A DNA stretch of 64,000 nucleotides, from assembly GCA_945862065.1 (NCBI GenBank), contig CAMAWT010000016.1, forward strand, positions 1 to 64,000, in the 5' to 3' direction. The position numbers and the translations under genes are program-made. The stretch's first letter is position 1. Each line of letters opens with the position of its first letter. This DNA is from Flavobacterium psychrophilum (GTDB taxonomy: Bacteria > Bacteroidota > Bacteroidia > Flavobacteriales > Flavobacteriaceae). The notes beneath the pieces were generated by a model, which did not search any database, was not told the DNA's origin, and saw only the letters and a list, made by a program, of their open reading frames with translations. Below are positions 26,067 through 36,197 of the stretch, in pieces.

Positions 26067-27824
26067 ATGAAATTTTTAGGAAATGTATTAGCCACTATCG
26101 TTGGTCTATTTGTTTTTGTTATGATCAGTTTCTTCGGAATAATCCTTTTGGGAACCATTTTTGGTGGAGATGAAGAAACGGTGCAAGTAAATTCAAACTC
26201 AGTTATTGAATTGGATTTGTCAAAAATTGAGCTTGATTATGCTGGGAAAATTAATTTTACTGATTTTCAGTATTTTGATGCACAGCATGACGGATTGTTT
26301 GATGTAATAAAAGCCATCGAATTTGCAAAAACGGATAGTAAAATCAAAGGAATTTCTTTATTAAACAATAATTCATCATTAGGTTTAGCCCAAACAAAAG
26401 CGCTAAGAGATGCCTTGGAAAGTTTCAAAAAATCTGGAAAATTTATTTATTCTTATGCTAATTTTTACACTCAGAAAGAATATTACTTAAATTCTGTTGC
26501 TGATAAAATTTACATAAATCCGATTGGGGAAATGGAGTTCAAAGGACTTTCCATGGAAACCATGTTTTTCAAAGATTTTCAAGAAAAATCAGGCATTAAA
26601 GTTGAAGTGATTCGACATGGAAAATTCAAAAGTGCGGTCGAACCATTTTTAGAAAATAAAATGAGTGACGCCAATAAACAACAAACCGTTGCCTTATTAA
26701 ATTCGCTTTGGAGTTCGGTAATTTCTGATATTTCAAAAAGTAGAAACATCACCACCATTCATTTGAATGAAATTGCAGAAAATCTTACAGCAAGAACTCC
26801 AGAAATGGCAAAAAAAGAAAAACTTGTTGATGAAATTGCTTACGAAGATGTTTATCATAATGACATAAAAAAAGCATTGAAATTAAACAATAATGATACA
26901 TATGAGTCGGTATTGATAAAAGATTATACCGAAAAAATAGCTACTACAAATCTTAATTTTGAAGCAAAGGATAAAATTGCAATTATCTACGCTCAAGGCG
27001 AAATAATTGGCGGTGAAGGTGATGTAACGGTTATTGGAGAAGGTGCTATGAGACGTTCATTGATAGCAGCTCGTGAAGATAAAAACGTAAAATCTATTGT
27101 GTTGCGAATTGACAGTCCGGGTGGCGATGCGCTTACATCTGAATTAATTTGGAGAGAAATTGAATTGACAAAAAAGGTAAAACCCATAGTGGTTTCTATG
27201 GGAAATTATGCAGCATCGGGCGGGTATTATATTGCTTGTAATGCAAATAAAATTTTCGCTGAATCTACAACCATTACAGGATCTATAGGAGTTTTTGGTT
27301 TGTTGCCAAATTTTACAACTGCTGCAAGTAAATTAGGAATTTCAACAGAAGTTGTACAAACACATGCAAACTCGCATGGATTTTCTCCTTTTACTACATT
27401 GGATGCAAACACAAGGGCATTTGCTCAAGAAGGTGTGGAACGAATTTATTTTACCTTTGTAAACAGAGTTGCATCAGGCAGAAAAATGACTTTCCAACAA
27501 GTTGATGCCATTGGACAAGGAAGGGTTTGGACGGGTCAAGACGCTAAAAATATTGGTTTAGTTGATGCTATTGGAGGATTGGATGACGCTGTTAAAGAAG
27601 CAGCAAAATTGGGCAAAACAACTAAGTACAGATTGCAAGAATATCCAGAATTTGATAAAAGTTTTACTGATTTGTTAGAAAACTTTGGATTAGCTCAAAC
27701 AAAAGAAAAACTGTTAAAAGAAGAACTTGGTAACGAAAATTATTTAATATTACAAAGAATCAAACAACTTTCAACTCAAAAAAGAGTTCAAGCTCGAATG
27801 ACTTTTGATATGAAAATTGAATAA
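26067..27824 (+). CDS. sppA: Signal peptide peptidase SppA, 67K type
   Basis: The 585-residue product has an N-terminal membrane anchor (residues 1-33) and two ClpP-like SppA domains. The catalytic Lys188 is in KFKSAVEPF and the nucleophile Ser384 in NYAASGGYY, about 196 residues apart, as in the E. coli enzyme. It degrades cleaved signal peptides at the periplasmic side of the inner membrane. I chose the ATG at 26067 because it begins the anchor; an open frame from 25980 adds 29 unlikely residues. Divergent from the folK fusion gene. Confidence 0.94.
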   Translation: MKFLGNVLATIVGLFVFVMISFFGIILLGTIFGGDEETVQVNSNSVIELDLSKIELDYAGKINFTDFQYFDAQHDGLFDVIKAIEFAKTDSKIKGISLLNNNSSLGLAQTKALRDALESFKKSGKFIYSYANFYTQKEYYLNSVADKIYINPIGEMEFKGLSMETMFFKDFQEKSGIKVEVIRHGKFKSAVEPFLENKMSDANKQQTVALLNSLWSSVISDISKSRNITTIHLNEIAENLTARTPEMAKKEKLVDEIAYEDVYHNDIKKALKLNNNDTYESVLIKDYTEKIATTNLNFEAKDKIAIIYAQGEIIGGEGDVTVIGEGAMRRSLIAAREDKNVKSIVLRIDSPGGDALTSELIWREIELTKKVKPIVVSMGNYAASGGYYIACNANKIFAESTTITGSIGVFGLLPNFTTAASKLGISTEVVQTHANSHGFSPFTTLDANTRAFAQEGVERIYFTFVNRVASGRKMTFQQVDAIGQGRVWTGQDAKNIGLVDAIGGLDDAVKEAAKLGKTTKYRLQEYPEFDKSFTDLLENFGLAQTKEKLLKEELGNENYLILQRIKQLSTQKRVQARMTFDMKIE

Positions 27825-27846
27825 ATCATTTTTAAAAAAATACAAA

Positions 27847-27883
27847 ATAGCTTATACAACCATAATTGTGTAAGCTTTTTTTA
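27847..27883 (+). terminator. Terminator after sppA
   Basis: AGCTTATACAA and TTGTGTAAGCT pair over 11 positions with one G-T, followed by TTTTTTT. Confidence 0.82.
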
Positions 27884-27943
27884 TTAAATAAAATTAAAAA
27901 GGCAAGGTATTTGCAGATTATAAAAGACAAAATAATACACAAA

Positions 27944-30511
27944 ATGATTAAGAAAATAGTAAAAATTTCAGGTATTTCAATAGGAATTCTCTTATTAGTC
28001 GGATTTTCAATTCCGTTTCTATTTGAAAAACAAATTAAAGAAAAAATCAAAGCCACAGCAAATGAAAGTATCAATGCAACTGTAGATTTTACGGAAGCAG
28101 ACTTGAGCTTGTTTAAAAATTTTCCGAATGCAACCATTTCATTGGAAAAATTTATCATTATTAACAAAGCTCCTTTTGTTGGTGATACGCTCGTTTCATT
28201 AGATAAATTAGAACTTAAAATGTCGGTAATGGAATTGTTTAATTCTGGCGATAATCCGATAAAAATAAGCGGCATAACTTCAAAAAACGGATTGATAAAT
28301 ATCCTTATAAATAAAGACGGCGTTGGTAATTATGATATTGCAATTAAAGATAAAAATTCGGCAAGTCCAACTGAAGGAAAACCATTAGCACTTAAAATTA
28401 ACAATTATGAAATTGAAAATTTTAAATTTAAGTATACGGATGAAAGTTCAAAAATGAAAGTTGTTTTAGACAGCCTCAACCACAAAGGAACGGGTGATTT
28501 TACTAATGATATTTTAGATTTAGACACACAAACTACCACAAAAGTAACAATGGTAATGGACAAGGTTAAATACATGAAAAACATTTCGCTTTCGTTGGAT
28601 GCCGTTTTGGGAATGAATATGAAAACGAGTACGTACACATTCAAAGAAAACAAAGCTAAAATAAACGAACTCCCTTTAGAATTTGATGGTTTTATACAAT
28701 TAGTTGAAGCCGGTCAAAACTATGATTTGAAATTTAAAACACCAACCTCATCCTTTAAAAACTTTTTAGGATTGATTCCAGAAGCTTATGCCAGTAGCAT
28801 TGAAAATGTAAAAACAACAGGTGATTTTTCGGTAATTGGATTTGCAAAAGGTTTGTTTTCAGACACATCGGTGCCCAAATTCAATATTGCTATTCAATCA
28901 AAAAATGGATCGTTCCAATATCCAAATTTGCCAAAATCGGTCAAAAACATAATAATCGACACTAAAATCATTAATGAAACAGGAAAAATGGACGATACAT
29001 TTGTCAATTTAGACCAATTATCATTTTCTATAGACCAAGATGTTTTTAATGCGAAAGCAATCATAAAAAATGTGGCAACCAATGCGCTTGTTGATGCCAA
29101 TCTAAATGGCACAATCAATTTAGGCAATTTATCTAAGGCTTATCCGATAAAACTAGACAAACCATTATCGGGGATTTTAAAGGCAAATGTTACTACAAAA
29201 TTTGACATGAAATCGGTAGAAACCAGTCAATATCAAAACATAAATAATGCGGGAAAAATGAGTCTTTCTGGATTTAATTATACTGATGAAACAGGTAAAA
29301 CTATAAAGATAAGCACCGCCGTTGTTGCGTTTAACCCAAGTAAGGTATATCTACAAGCTTTTAAAGCAACCACTGGCAAAAGTGATATGAGCATAACGGG
29401 AGTTTTGGATAATTTTTATGGATTTATGTTCAGAAATCAAGAATTGAAAGGTGATTTTATAATGAATTCTAATCAAATTGCTGTGGCTGATTTTATGACA
29501 ACTGACACTCCGAAAACAGATGAAATAAAAACTTCAGCTCCAGCGTCGGCAATGAAAATTCCAAAATTTTTGAATTGTGTAATAAAAGCAAAGGCAACTA
29601 CCGTTTTATATGATGATTTGGTTTTAAAAAACACAAGTGGAATATTGATTATTAAAGATGAAAAAGTGACTTTAGACAATGTAAAAACAGCACTTTTTGG
29701 AGGTCAAATTGGTTTCGACGGTTCCGTTTCTACGAAAAATAAAATACCAAAATTTGACATGAAAATGAATTTAAATCAAGTGGATATTTATCAAACGTTT
29801 ACCCAACTTGATATGATGAAAAAAATAGCCCCAATTGCCGGAATTATCAATGGTAAATTAAACTCAACAATCACATTGTCTGGCGATTTGAATGATAAAA
29901 AAATGACTCCAAATTTAAACACCTTAACGGGAGATTTATTTGGCCAATTACTTTCAACTACAGTAAATTCGTCAAATGCTATTTTGCTGAATGCTTTGGA
30001 TAGTAAATTGAATTTTATTGATCTGAAAAAAGTAAATTTAAATAATTTAAAAGCAGCTATTTTATTTCAAGACGGAAAAGTGACTATCAAACCCTTTGAC
30101 ATAAAATATCAGGATATATCTGTTACTGTGGGAGGTACGCATGGTTTTGACCAAAATATGAACTACAGTCTTAAATTTGATGTGCCTGCTAAATATTTGG
30201 GTAATGATGTAAATGCATTACTATCAAAACTAACTCCATCAGATGTTTCAAAATTATCAGTTCCCGTTAATGCAAATCTTACAGGGAGTTTTTCTGTTCC
30301 GAAAATTACAACTGATGTAAAACAAGCCACTGCATTGTTAGTTTCTAATCTTGCAAAGGAACAAAGGAACAAACTCATCAATAAAGGAAGTAGCGCCCTA
30401 GAGGCTTTGATAAATAAGAACAATAAAAATGGTGACAGTACTAAAACAAAGGGAGCTGTAAACCAAGCCAAAGATTTACTTAATGGATTGTTCAAAAAGA
30501 AAAAACCATAA
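27944..30511 (+). CDS. AsmA family protein
   Basis: The 855-residue product has an N-terminal membrane segment (ISGISIGILLLVGFSIPFLF) and then a very long chain of short beta strands. The N-terminal AsmA region (TANESINATVDFTEADLSLF, FPNATISLEKF) and the C-terminal AsmA-like region with repeated GxLxGxxxxPK steps (LSGDLNDKKMTPNLNTLTGD) are visible. AsmA-like proteins are thought to form lipid-conducting bridges between inner and outer membranes. The ATG at 27944 starts the membrane anchor. The C-terminal tail is Lys-rich (LFKKKKP). It follows sppA and has its own shared terminator downstream. Confidence 0.85.
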   Translation: MIKKIVKISGISIGILLLVGFSIPFLFEKQIKEKIKATANESINATVDFTEADLSLFKNFPNATISLEKFIIINKAPFVGDTLVSLDKLELKMSVMELFNSGDNPIKISGITSKNGLINILINKDGVGNYDIAIKDKNSASPTEGKPLALKINNYEIENFKFKYTDESSKMKVVLDSLNHKGTGDFTNDILDLDTQTTTKVTMVMDKVKYMKNISLSLDAVLGMNMKTSTYTFKENKAKINELPLEFDGFIQLVEAGQNYDLKFKTPTSSFKNFLGLIPEAYASSIENVKTTGDFSVIGFAKGLFSDTSVPKFNIAIQSKNGSFQYPNLPKSVKNIIIDTKIINETGKMDDTFVNLDQLSFSIDQDVFNAKAIIKNVATNALVDANLNGTINLGNLSKAYPIKLDKPLSGILKANVTTKFDMKSVETSQYQNINNAGKMSLSGFNYTDETGKTIKISTAVVAFNPSKVYLQAFKATTGKSDMSITGVLDNFYGFMFRNQELKGDFIMNSNQIAVADFMTTDTPKTDEIKTSAPASAMKIPKFLNCVIKAKATTVLYDDLVLKNTSGILIIKDEKVTLDNVKTALFGGQIGFDGSVSTKNKIPKFDMKMNLNQVDIYQTFTQLDMMKKIAPIAGIINGKLNSTITLSGDLNDKKMTPNLNTLTGDLFGQLLSTTVNSSNAILLNALDSKLNFIDLKKVNLNNLKAAILFQDGKVTIKPFDIKYQDISVTVGGTHGFDQNMNYSLKFDVPAKYLGNDVNALLSKLTPSDVSKLSVPVNANLTGSFSVPKITTDVKQATALLVSNLAKEQRNKLINKGSSALEALINKNNKNGDSTKTKGAVNQAKDLLNGLFKKKKP

Positions 30512-30530
30512 TATTGGTCATTAAATTCAA

Positions 30531-30557
30531 AAAAAACGACCAAATGGTCGTTTTTTT
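30531..30557. terminator. Bidirectional terminator
   Basis: AAACGACCA and TGGTCGTTT form a perfect 9-bp stem with a 3-base loop between the converging AsmA (+) and SPOR-protein (-) genes. A-rich sequence on the left and T8 on the right serve both directions. Confidence 0.9.
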
Positions 30558-32182
30558 TATTGAATATTAATTGCCTTTATCCAAATTGGATTTGTGTAAA
30601 CACCGTTTTTAAAGGTTTGATAAGCTGCTAAAGCATCTTGTTCATTATCAAATTTTGCAATGTAAACATAATCAAAATTATTGATTGGATTTCTAAATAT
30701 TTGAGGCGCTCCAATGTTTTCAACTATTAATTTAGCTTTAAAATTTATAGCATTTTTTGGTTTAGAAAACACATTGGCAACAACATAATACCCTTTTTTC
30801 AAACCTTCCATTCTTTCATATGAAATGGTAGTCAAAGTATTTGGCGTAATGATTTGCTCCTTGATTTTTGCAACTGGTTTTTCTTGTACAGGCTCTGCTA
30901 CTTGTGCCATTGGTTGCTCAACTTTTTTATTTACTACTTCTTTTTTTGAAGCTGTTTGTTCTTTTGCTTTTAAAGTGATTTCCTTTTTTTCAACTTTTAC
31001 AATAGGTGCCATTTCTTCTGTTGCAACGGCAACATTCTCTTTGGTTTCAAAAGGAATAGACTCTATTGAAAAAACATTAAAAAACATAAAATACCTATCA
31101 GCTGATGCTTGTAATCTGAGACTTGCACCTGTTGATTCTGGTGTAAAAATGGAATTATCTTCGTTTAGAATGGTAAGCGAACAAGCATCGTACCCAAGTG
31201 TGTTTTTACTATTTGGTTCACGATTTTGTACCATTTCATTTTCATTAGTAATGGAACTATTAAAAAAACCGTTAGCTTTTCGGGTGCTCGTTTCCAATTT
31301 GGTAAAGTTTTTGTTTTGAGATGCTTTAATTAAAAAACTATCGCCAACCAAGTTGTGATCGCCTTCCAATGCTGCCATTCCGATTTTTGCTTTTATCATT
31401 CCTGATTGTGCCGCAGAAAAACCAACATAATCAATTGTTATGGGCTCATCGTTTGCAGCAGCAAAACCGTCATAACTGCTGATGAATTTTGGCGATAATT
31501 CTTGGTTTTCATACACGATAAACAATGTCCAGCCACCAGCAACTCCGCCTTCAATTTTGCCTTGAGTGGCAGCAATATTGGCAACTGTGTACGTTCCATT
31601 TGGATCTTTTAGTGCAGCAACAATAGAAGTTACATCTGCAAAAGCGGCATAAGGACTGGAATTAAAAAAGGGCTCATTTTTTTTATTTCCGTCATAAATT
31701 ATTTTTCCAGAAATGGTTTGATAGATTTTGGAGGAAGGTGTTTTTAATTGGATTTCGTTTATTTTTTTGGATCTGTTTTTATCTGTGATTTTGAATTTAT
31801 TGACTCCCTTTTGAATACTTGCATCACTATTATAAGTAGCAGACCAATACAAAGCTGCATATATAACTTTACTGTTTTTATTTGGGATAGTCAACTTTGC
31901 AGCACTAGATGAAAAGGTTGAAGAATCATCATCAATGTCGATGTATTTCATTTCATATTCATCGTTGAGTTTAGATGCTGGACCCATCTCATTTGTTGGT
32001 GCATTTGGATTTTGAAAACCAGCTGATTTATTGACTATGTTGTTGGAAACCAATACAAAATCACCTTTTACTAAGGTTTTAAATTGTTCTTTAAAAGGGA
32101 TGATTTCTTGAGCTTGTAACGAAGAAACTACTAATATTAAAATAGCTGTAATACTTTTGAATTTGTGCATACTTGTTGGCAT
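30557..32182 (-). CDS. Exported SPOR-domain protein
   Basis: The 541-residue product has a signal peptide (to about residue 24). Residues 30-370 form a beta-rich domain containing IYAALYWSATYNSDASIQ, a block also found near the N-terminus of large flavobacterial surface proteins. A Lys/Glu/Pro/Val-rich linker follows (about 375-450), and the C-terminus (about 458-541) is a SPOR domain (KKGYYVVANVFSKPKNAINF, YVYIAKFDNEQDALAAY). SPOR domains bind denuded peptidoglycan, so the protein may tie a surface-type domain to the cell wall. ATGs at 32182 and 32170 are both possible starts. It has no operon partner. Confidence 0.82.
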   Translation of the reverse strand: MPTSMHKFKSITAILILVVSSLQAQEIIPFKEQFKTLVKGDFVLVSNNIVNKSAGFQNPNAPTNEMGPASKLNDEYEMKYIDIDDDSSTFSSSAAKLTIPNKNSKVIYAALYWSATYNSDASIQKGVNKFKITDKNRSKKINEIQLKTPSSKIYQTISGKIIYDGNKKNEPFFNSSPYAAFADVTSIVAALKDPNGTYTVANIAATQGKIEGGVAGGWTLFIVYENQELSPKFISSYDGFAAANDEPITIDYVGFSAAQSGMIKAKIGMAALEGDHNLVGDSFLIKASQNKNFTKLETSTRKANGFFNSSITNENEMVQNREPNSKNTLGYDACSLTILNEDNSIFTPESTGASLRLQASADRYFMFFNVFSIESIPFETKENVAVATEEMAPIVKVEKKEITLKAKEQTASKKEVVNKKVEQPMAQVAEPVQEKPVAKIKEQIITPNTLTTISYERMEGLKKGYYVVANVFSKPKNAINFKAKLIVENIGAPQIFRNPINNFDYVYIAKFDNEQDALAAYQTFKNGVYTNPIWIKAINIQ

Positions 32183-32273
32183 AAATAATTGAAATTAAAG
32201 CAAATGTACAGATTTTATTATAAAAAACCATATTGGCATAATTACATTTCAAACAACAAAAAAATGTTTTATT

Positions 32274-32412
32274 AACGGGGGCTTGCGTGAGCGGTTGCAG
32301 CGGCATCCTTTTGTGAAGCGTCAGCGGAGCAAAAGATATAGCGGAAAACGCGACCTAGTTGCTAAGAAATTTTACTTAATTAAAGTAGGTTTTGTGCAAC
32401 TAGGGCACGCCC
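32274..32412 (-). repeat. Dispersed palindromic element, copy 3
   Basis: The printed strand has GCAGCGGCATCC, a hairpin with the stem CTTTTG/CAAAAG, and GATATAGCGGAAAACGCGAC. An extra inner hairpin (CTAGTTGC paired with GCAACTAG) precedes GGGC and the terminal GCCCAAA. It ends 3 bp from the stop of the DUF2797 gene, in that gene's orientation. Confidence 0.8.
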
Positions 32413-32418
32413 AAAAAA

Positions 32419-33213
32419 TTATAATTTTATAGAAACAACATAACCTTCAAAGGTGCGAATATTGAAAACGGTGCCGTCTTCAAATAATAAATATTGCCCT
32501 TTAATTCCCTTTAGTTTTCCTGAAAAATAGGGTGTTTTATCTAAATTTAAACTGGTTACTTTGGTTGGATAGTTTAAAACTGGAAATTGCAATTGGTACA
32601 AATGATCTTTTGTACTGTAAAAATATTCTTGGACTTCTTTTGGAATGAGGTGTTCTAGTTTTAATCGTTCGGCAACTAAATCGGCTGGAATATAGTCGTT
32701 TTTGAGCATTTTTTGCCAATTTGTTTTGTCGGCATAATGGTTTTTTAATGCAACTTCGGTGATTCCGGCAAGGTATCTATTGGGAACCTCAACAATTGAA
32801 ATGGCCTCGACGGCTCCTTGATCTATCCAACGAGTTGGGACTTGCGTTTTTCGGGTAACGCCCACTTTTATTTCACTAGAAAGTGCTAAATAAACAATGT
32901 GCGGTTGAAGTTGCACCCGTTTTTCATAATCCAAATCGCGGTCTTCAATATCGAGATGTGCCGTGCTCAATTCGGGTTTCATGATCCAATCACCCGCTGA
33001 GGCGCTCGACATGAAACAATCATAACAAAAACCTTGTCGGAAAATTTTCTTTTTTTTATTGCAATTCAAACATTGGTAGCCTTCAAAAGTGATTTCTAAG
33101 GTTTTATCCAAAACTTGATTAAGGTTTAAAAAGCTGTTTTCGAACACCAAAAAATATTGAATTGGAGTTAAAAATTCGGTTTGCATTTTGGTTAATACGC
33201 CTTGATATGTCAT
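32419..33213 (-). CDS. DUF2797 domain protein
   Basis: The 264-residue product has a Cys cluster resembling a zinc ribbon (CLNCNKKKKIFRQGFCYDC, about residues 48-66). A conserved central block follows (HIVYLALSSEIKVGVTRK, PTRWIDQGA) that recalls a GIY-YIG-like fold. The length and order fit the DUF2797 family, which has no established function. Nucleic-acid binding is plausible from the zinc ribbon, but this is inference. It is divergent from the GH3 gene with about 86 bp between starts. Confidence 0.85.
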   Translation of the reverse strand: MTYQGVLTKMQTEFLTPIQYFLVFENSFLNLNQVLDKTLEITFEGYQCLNCNKKKKIFRQGFCYDCFMSSASAGDWIMKPELSTAHLDIEDRDLDYEKRVQLQPHIVYLALSSEIKVGVTRKTQVPTRWIDQGAVEAISIVEVPNRYLAGITEVALKNHYADKTNWQKMLKNDYIPADLVAERLKLEHLIPKEVQEYFYSTKDHLYQLQFPVLNYPTKVTSLNLDKTPYFSGKLKGIKGQYLLFEDGTVFNIRTFEGYVVSIKL

Positions 33214-33299
33214 TCTGTTAGGATAAAATTTTAGAATTCAACAAAATTTGTTATTTTTGGTAAAGTTATCATTCTTGTTTCATAAATCATAATTTTAAA

Positions 33300-34808
33300 A
33301 TGCCTTTACAAATTATCAATTCTATTGCATCGTGGGTTTTAAAACAAAGAATTCATCAAATTGAATTGTTTTTAAAGTATCCAAATGAAGTTCAAACCGA
33401 ACTGTTAATTGGCTTGATTCGTCAAGCTGAAAAAACAGTTTTGGGTGAAATGTATGATTTTGGGTCTATAAAATCCTATGCTACTTTTGTAGAACGGGTT
33501 CCGATTTCAACTTATGAAGAATTAGAGCCATTGATTGAGCGAACAAGGCAAGGCGAACAAAATGTTATTTGGAACGAACCAATTAAATGGTTTGCAAAAT
33601 CGAGCGGAACAACCAATGCAAAAAGTAAATTTATCCCTGTAAGCAACTCCGCATTAGAAGATTGCCACTACAAAGGAAGTAAAGATTTGCTTTGTTTGTA
33701 TTTGAATAACAATGAAGAATCCCAAATGTTTGTGGGAAAAAGTTTGCGACTTGGAGGTAGCTCACAAATCTATGAAGACAACAATACTTATTTTGGGGAT
33801 TTGTCTGCAATATTGATAGAAAACATGCCCATGTGGGCCGAATTTAGTAGCACACCAAGCAATAAAGTTTCGTTGATGAGCGAATGGGAAAGCAAGTTAG
33901 CAGCCATTATTTCTGAAACTAAAACAGAAAATGTAACGAGTTTTGCAGGAGTTCCTTCCTGGTTGTTGGTATTAATGAATCGAATATTGACCGAAACAGG
34001 CAAAGAAAATTTATTTGAACTTTGGCCAAACCTAGAAGTTTATTTTCATGGAGGCGTAAGTTTTGAACCTTACAAAGAGCAATACAAAAATTTATTACCA
34101 AACAAAAATTTCAAATATTATGAAATTTATAATGCTTCTGAAGGATTCTTTGCTATTCAAGATTTGAATTTTTCGAATGATTTATTGTTGATGTTGGATT
34201 ATGGCATTTTTTATGAATTTATTCCGATGGAAACCTTTGGAACGCTTCATCAAAAAGCCATTCCGTTAGCTGATGTTGAGTTGTTTAAAAATTATGCAGT
34301 CGTCATTACGACCAATTCGGGACTTTGGCGTTATTTAATTGGCGATACGGTTCGGTTTACATCGCTTAGCCCTTACAGGATAAGAGTTACAGGCAGAACG
34401 AAACACCACATTAATGTATTTGGCGAAGAATTAATGGTAGAAAATACCGATGCGGCCATTGCTAAAACGTGCGCTGCATTGCTTTGTGAAGTGAAAGAAT
34501 ATACCGTTGCTCCTATTTTTATGAAAGACAAAGATAAAGGCGGACATGAGTGGATGATTGAATTTCAAAAACATCCAGAAGACGTTAAAGTTTTTCAAAA
34601 AATATTAGATGAAAATTTGCAATCTATAAATTCTGATTACGAGGCAAAAAGATATAATAACATGACATTAAACGAGTTAACAATAAATGTTGCCCGTGAA
34701 AATTTATTTTATGATTGGCTCAAAAAGAAAGACAAATTGGGTGGGCAACACAAAATTCCGAGATTGTCTAATCAACGAGACTATTTGGAAGAATTGAAAG
34801 AAATGTAA
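33300..34808 (+). CDS. GH3 family protein (acyl-adenylating enzyme fold)
   Basis: The 502-residue product has the adenylation motifs of the GH3 family: FAKSSGTTNAKSKFIPVS (about residues 98-115), YNASEGFFAIQ, and RYLIGDTVRF followed by ITGR-type RVTGRTKHH. In plants GH3 enzymes join amino acids to hormone acids. The bacterial members are uncharacterised, so only activation of a carboxylate with ATP can be inferred. Length is normal. A tiny lipoprotein gene follows in the same direction after 13 bp. Confidence 0.9.
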   Translation: MPLQIINSIASWVLKQRIHQIELFLKYPNEVQTELLIGLIRQAEKTVLGEMYDFGSIKSYATFVERVPISTYEELEPLIERTRQGEQNVIWNEPIKWFAKSSGTTNAKSKFIPVSNSALEDCHYKGSKDLLCLYLNNNEESQMFVGKSLRLGGSSQIYEDNNTYFGDLSAILIENMPMWAEFSSTPSNKVSLMSEWESKLAAIISETKTENVTSFAGVPSWLLVLMNRILTETGKENLFELWPNLEVYFHGGVSFEPYKEQYKNLLPNKNFKYYEIYNASEGFFAIQDLNFSNDLLLMLDYGIFYEFIPMETFGTLHQKAIPLADVELFKNYAVVITTNSGLWRYLIGDTVRFTSLSPYRIRVTGRTKHHINVFGEELMVENTDAAIAKTCAALLCEVKEYTVAPIFMKDKDKGGHEWMIEFQKHPEDVKVFQKILDENLQSINSDYEAKRYNNMTLNELTINVARENLFYDWLKKKDKLGGQHKIPRLSNQRDYLEELKEM

Positions 34809-34821
34809 AGTAATTCTTGCC

Positions 34822-34947
34822 ATGAAAAAAATCTTAACGCTGCTTATATTACTGTTGTTTTTTTCATTAACCTCCTGCGGACCCAAACGTCATGGATGTG
34901 GACCCGGAAGATGTGAAATAGTTGTTTCTAAAAACGTGTTTTGTTAG
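34822..34947 (+). CDS. Very small lipoprotein, 41 residues
   Basis: ATG at 34822 opens a 41-codon frame: MKKILTLLILLLFFSLTSC is a complete lipoprotein signal with Cys at 19, and the mature 23 residues are Gly/Cys-rich (CGPKRHGCGPGRC, then EIVVSKNVFC). Four Cys in so short a mature peptide are striking. It begins 13 bp after the GH3 stop and ends 8 bp from the serB stop on the other strand. It may be a genuine small lipoprotein of a kind seen in flavobacteria; no function can be given. Confidence 0.6.
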   Translation: MKKILTLLILLLFFSLTSCGPKRHGCGPGRCEIVVSKNVFC

Positions 34948-34955
34948 ATTCAGGT

Positions 34956-36197
34956 TTACTCCTCCATCATATCTATATGTCGGTCATGATAGCCTAAAAG
35001 ATACAAAACCCCATCAAGACCAAGACTCGAAATGGAACTCGAAGCACTTTCTTTAACTGTTGGCTTGGCATGAAAAGCAATTCCTAATCCGGCTAAATTT
35101 AACATTGGCAAATCATTGGCACCGTCACCAACTGCAATAGTTTGATTGATATGAATACCTTCTTTGTCTGCAATGGCTTGCAAAAATTCGGCTTTCTTTT
35201 GACCATCTACAATATCTCCAATAAAATTCCCTGTCAATTTTCCGTTTTTGATTTCCAATTCATTGGCATGAACATAATCAATGCCTAATTCTTTTTGCAA
35301 ATATTCACCAAAATAAGTAAATCCGCCCGATAAAATAGCTGTTTTATATCCATAATATTTCAATGCTTTCATCAATCGGTGGGCGCCTTTTGTAATGGGC
35401 AAGTTGATAGCTACCTTGTGCAACACTTCTTCGCTCAACCCTTCTAAAAGTACCATTCTTTTTTTGAAACTTTCTTTAAAATCCATTTCGCCATTCATCG
35501 CCGATTCAGTAATGGCACGAACTTCAGCTCCTACTCCGGCCAACTCAGCCAATTCGTCAATAACCTCCGTTTGAATCAAGGTAGAATCCATATCAAAACA
35601 CACCAAACGTCTGTTTCTGCGGTACATATTGTCTTCTTGAAATGAAATATCAACGTTTAACGTTCTGGAAATTTCCATAAAACTAGCCGTCATAGATGAT
35701 TTATCCACTACTTCCCCTGTAACAGAAAGTTGCACACACGAACGCGGGTTTTCTTCCATTTCAATGATGGAGGTGCGCCCTGTTAATCGAATGATGGAAT
35801 CAATATTAAGTTGTTGATCAGACATGATTTTGGTTACAGCAGCCAATTGTGCTGCCGTTAAAACCTCGCCCAAAACATTGATAATATAGCGTTGTTTTCT
35901 TTGGGCTTTAACCCAATTTTCATAATCTGGAATAGAGATGGGAATGAATTTTACTTTTATGCCGAGTTCGTATCCTTTAAACAATAAATCTTTTAAAACC
36001 GGACCGGAAGTGGAACCTGTTTTTATTTGAAATAAAATACCTAAAGAAAGTGTATCGTGAATATCCGCCTGACCAATGTCTAAAATAACCGCGTCATACG
36101 TTGCTAAAACGGAGGTTAAACCAGCTGTAACTCCCAATTTATCTTGACCTGAAACTTTCAGTAATATTATTTCTTTATCTTCCATTTTTGACGCCAT
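34956..36197 (-). CDS. serB: Phosphoserine phosphatase with N-terminal ACT domains
   Basis: The 413-residue product has two ACT-like regulatory segments (residues 8-90 and 103-185) and a HAD phosphatase domain. The HAD motifs are DMDST (202-206, with the nucleophile Asp), the Ser of LSGGFTYF, the Lys in GQKKAEF, and GDGANDLPM. It makes serine from phosphoserine in the cytoplasm. Start codons at 36197 and 36185 (MEDKEI) are both possible. Complete and ordinary. Confidence 0.95.
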   Translation of the reverse strand: MASKMEDKEIILLKVSGQDKLGVTAGLTSVLATYDAVILDIGQADIHDTLSLGILFQIKTGSTSGPVLKDLLFKGYELGIKVKFIPISIPDYENWVKAQRKQRYIINVLGEVLTAAQLAAVTKIMSDQQLNIDSIIRLTGRTSIIEMEENPRSCVQLSVTGEVVDKSSMTASFMEISRTLNVDISFQEDNMYRRNRRLVCFDMDSTLIQTEVIDELAELAGVGAEVRAITESAMNGEMDFKESFKKRMVLLEGLSEEVLHKVAINLPITKGAHRLMKALKYYGYKTAILSGGFTYFGEYLQKELGIDYVHANELEIKNGKLTGNFIGDIVDGQKKAEFLQAIADKEGIHINQTIAVGDGANDLPMLNLAGLGIAFHAKPTVKESASSSISSLGLDGVLYLLGYHDRHIDMMEE

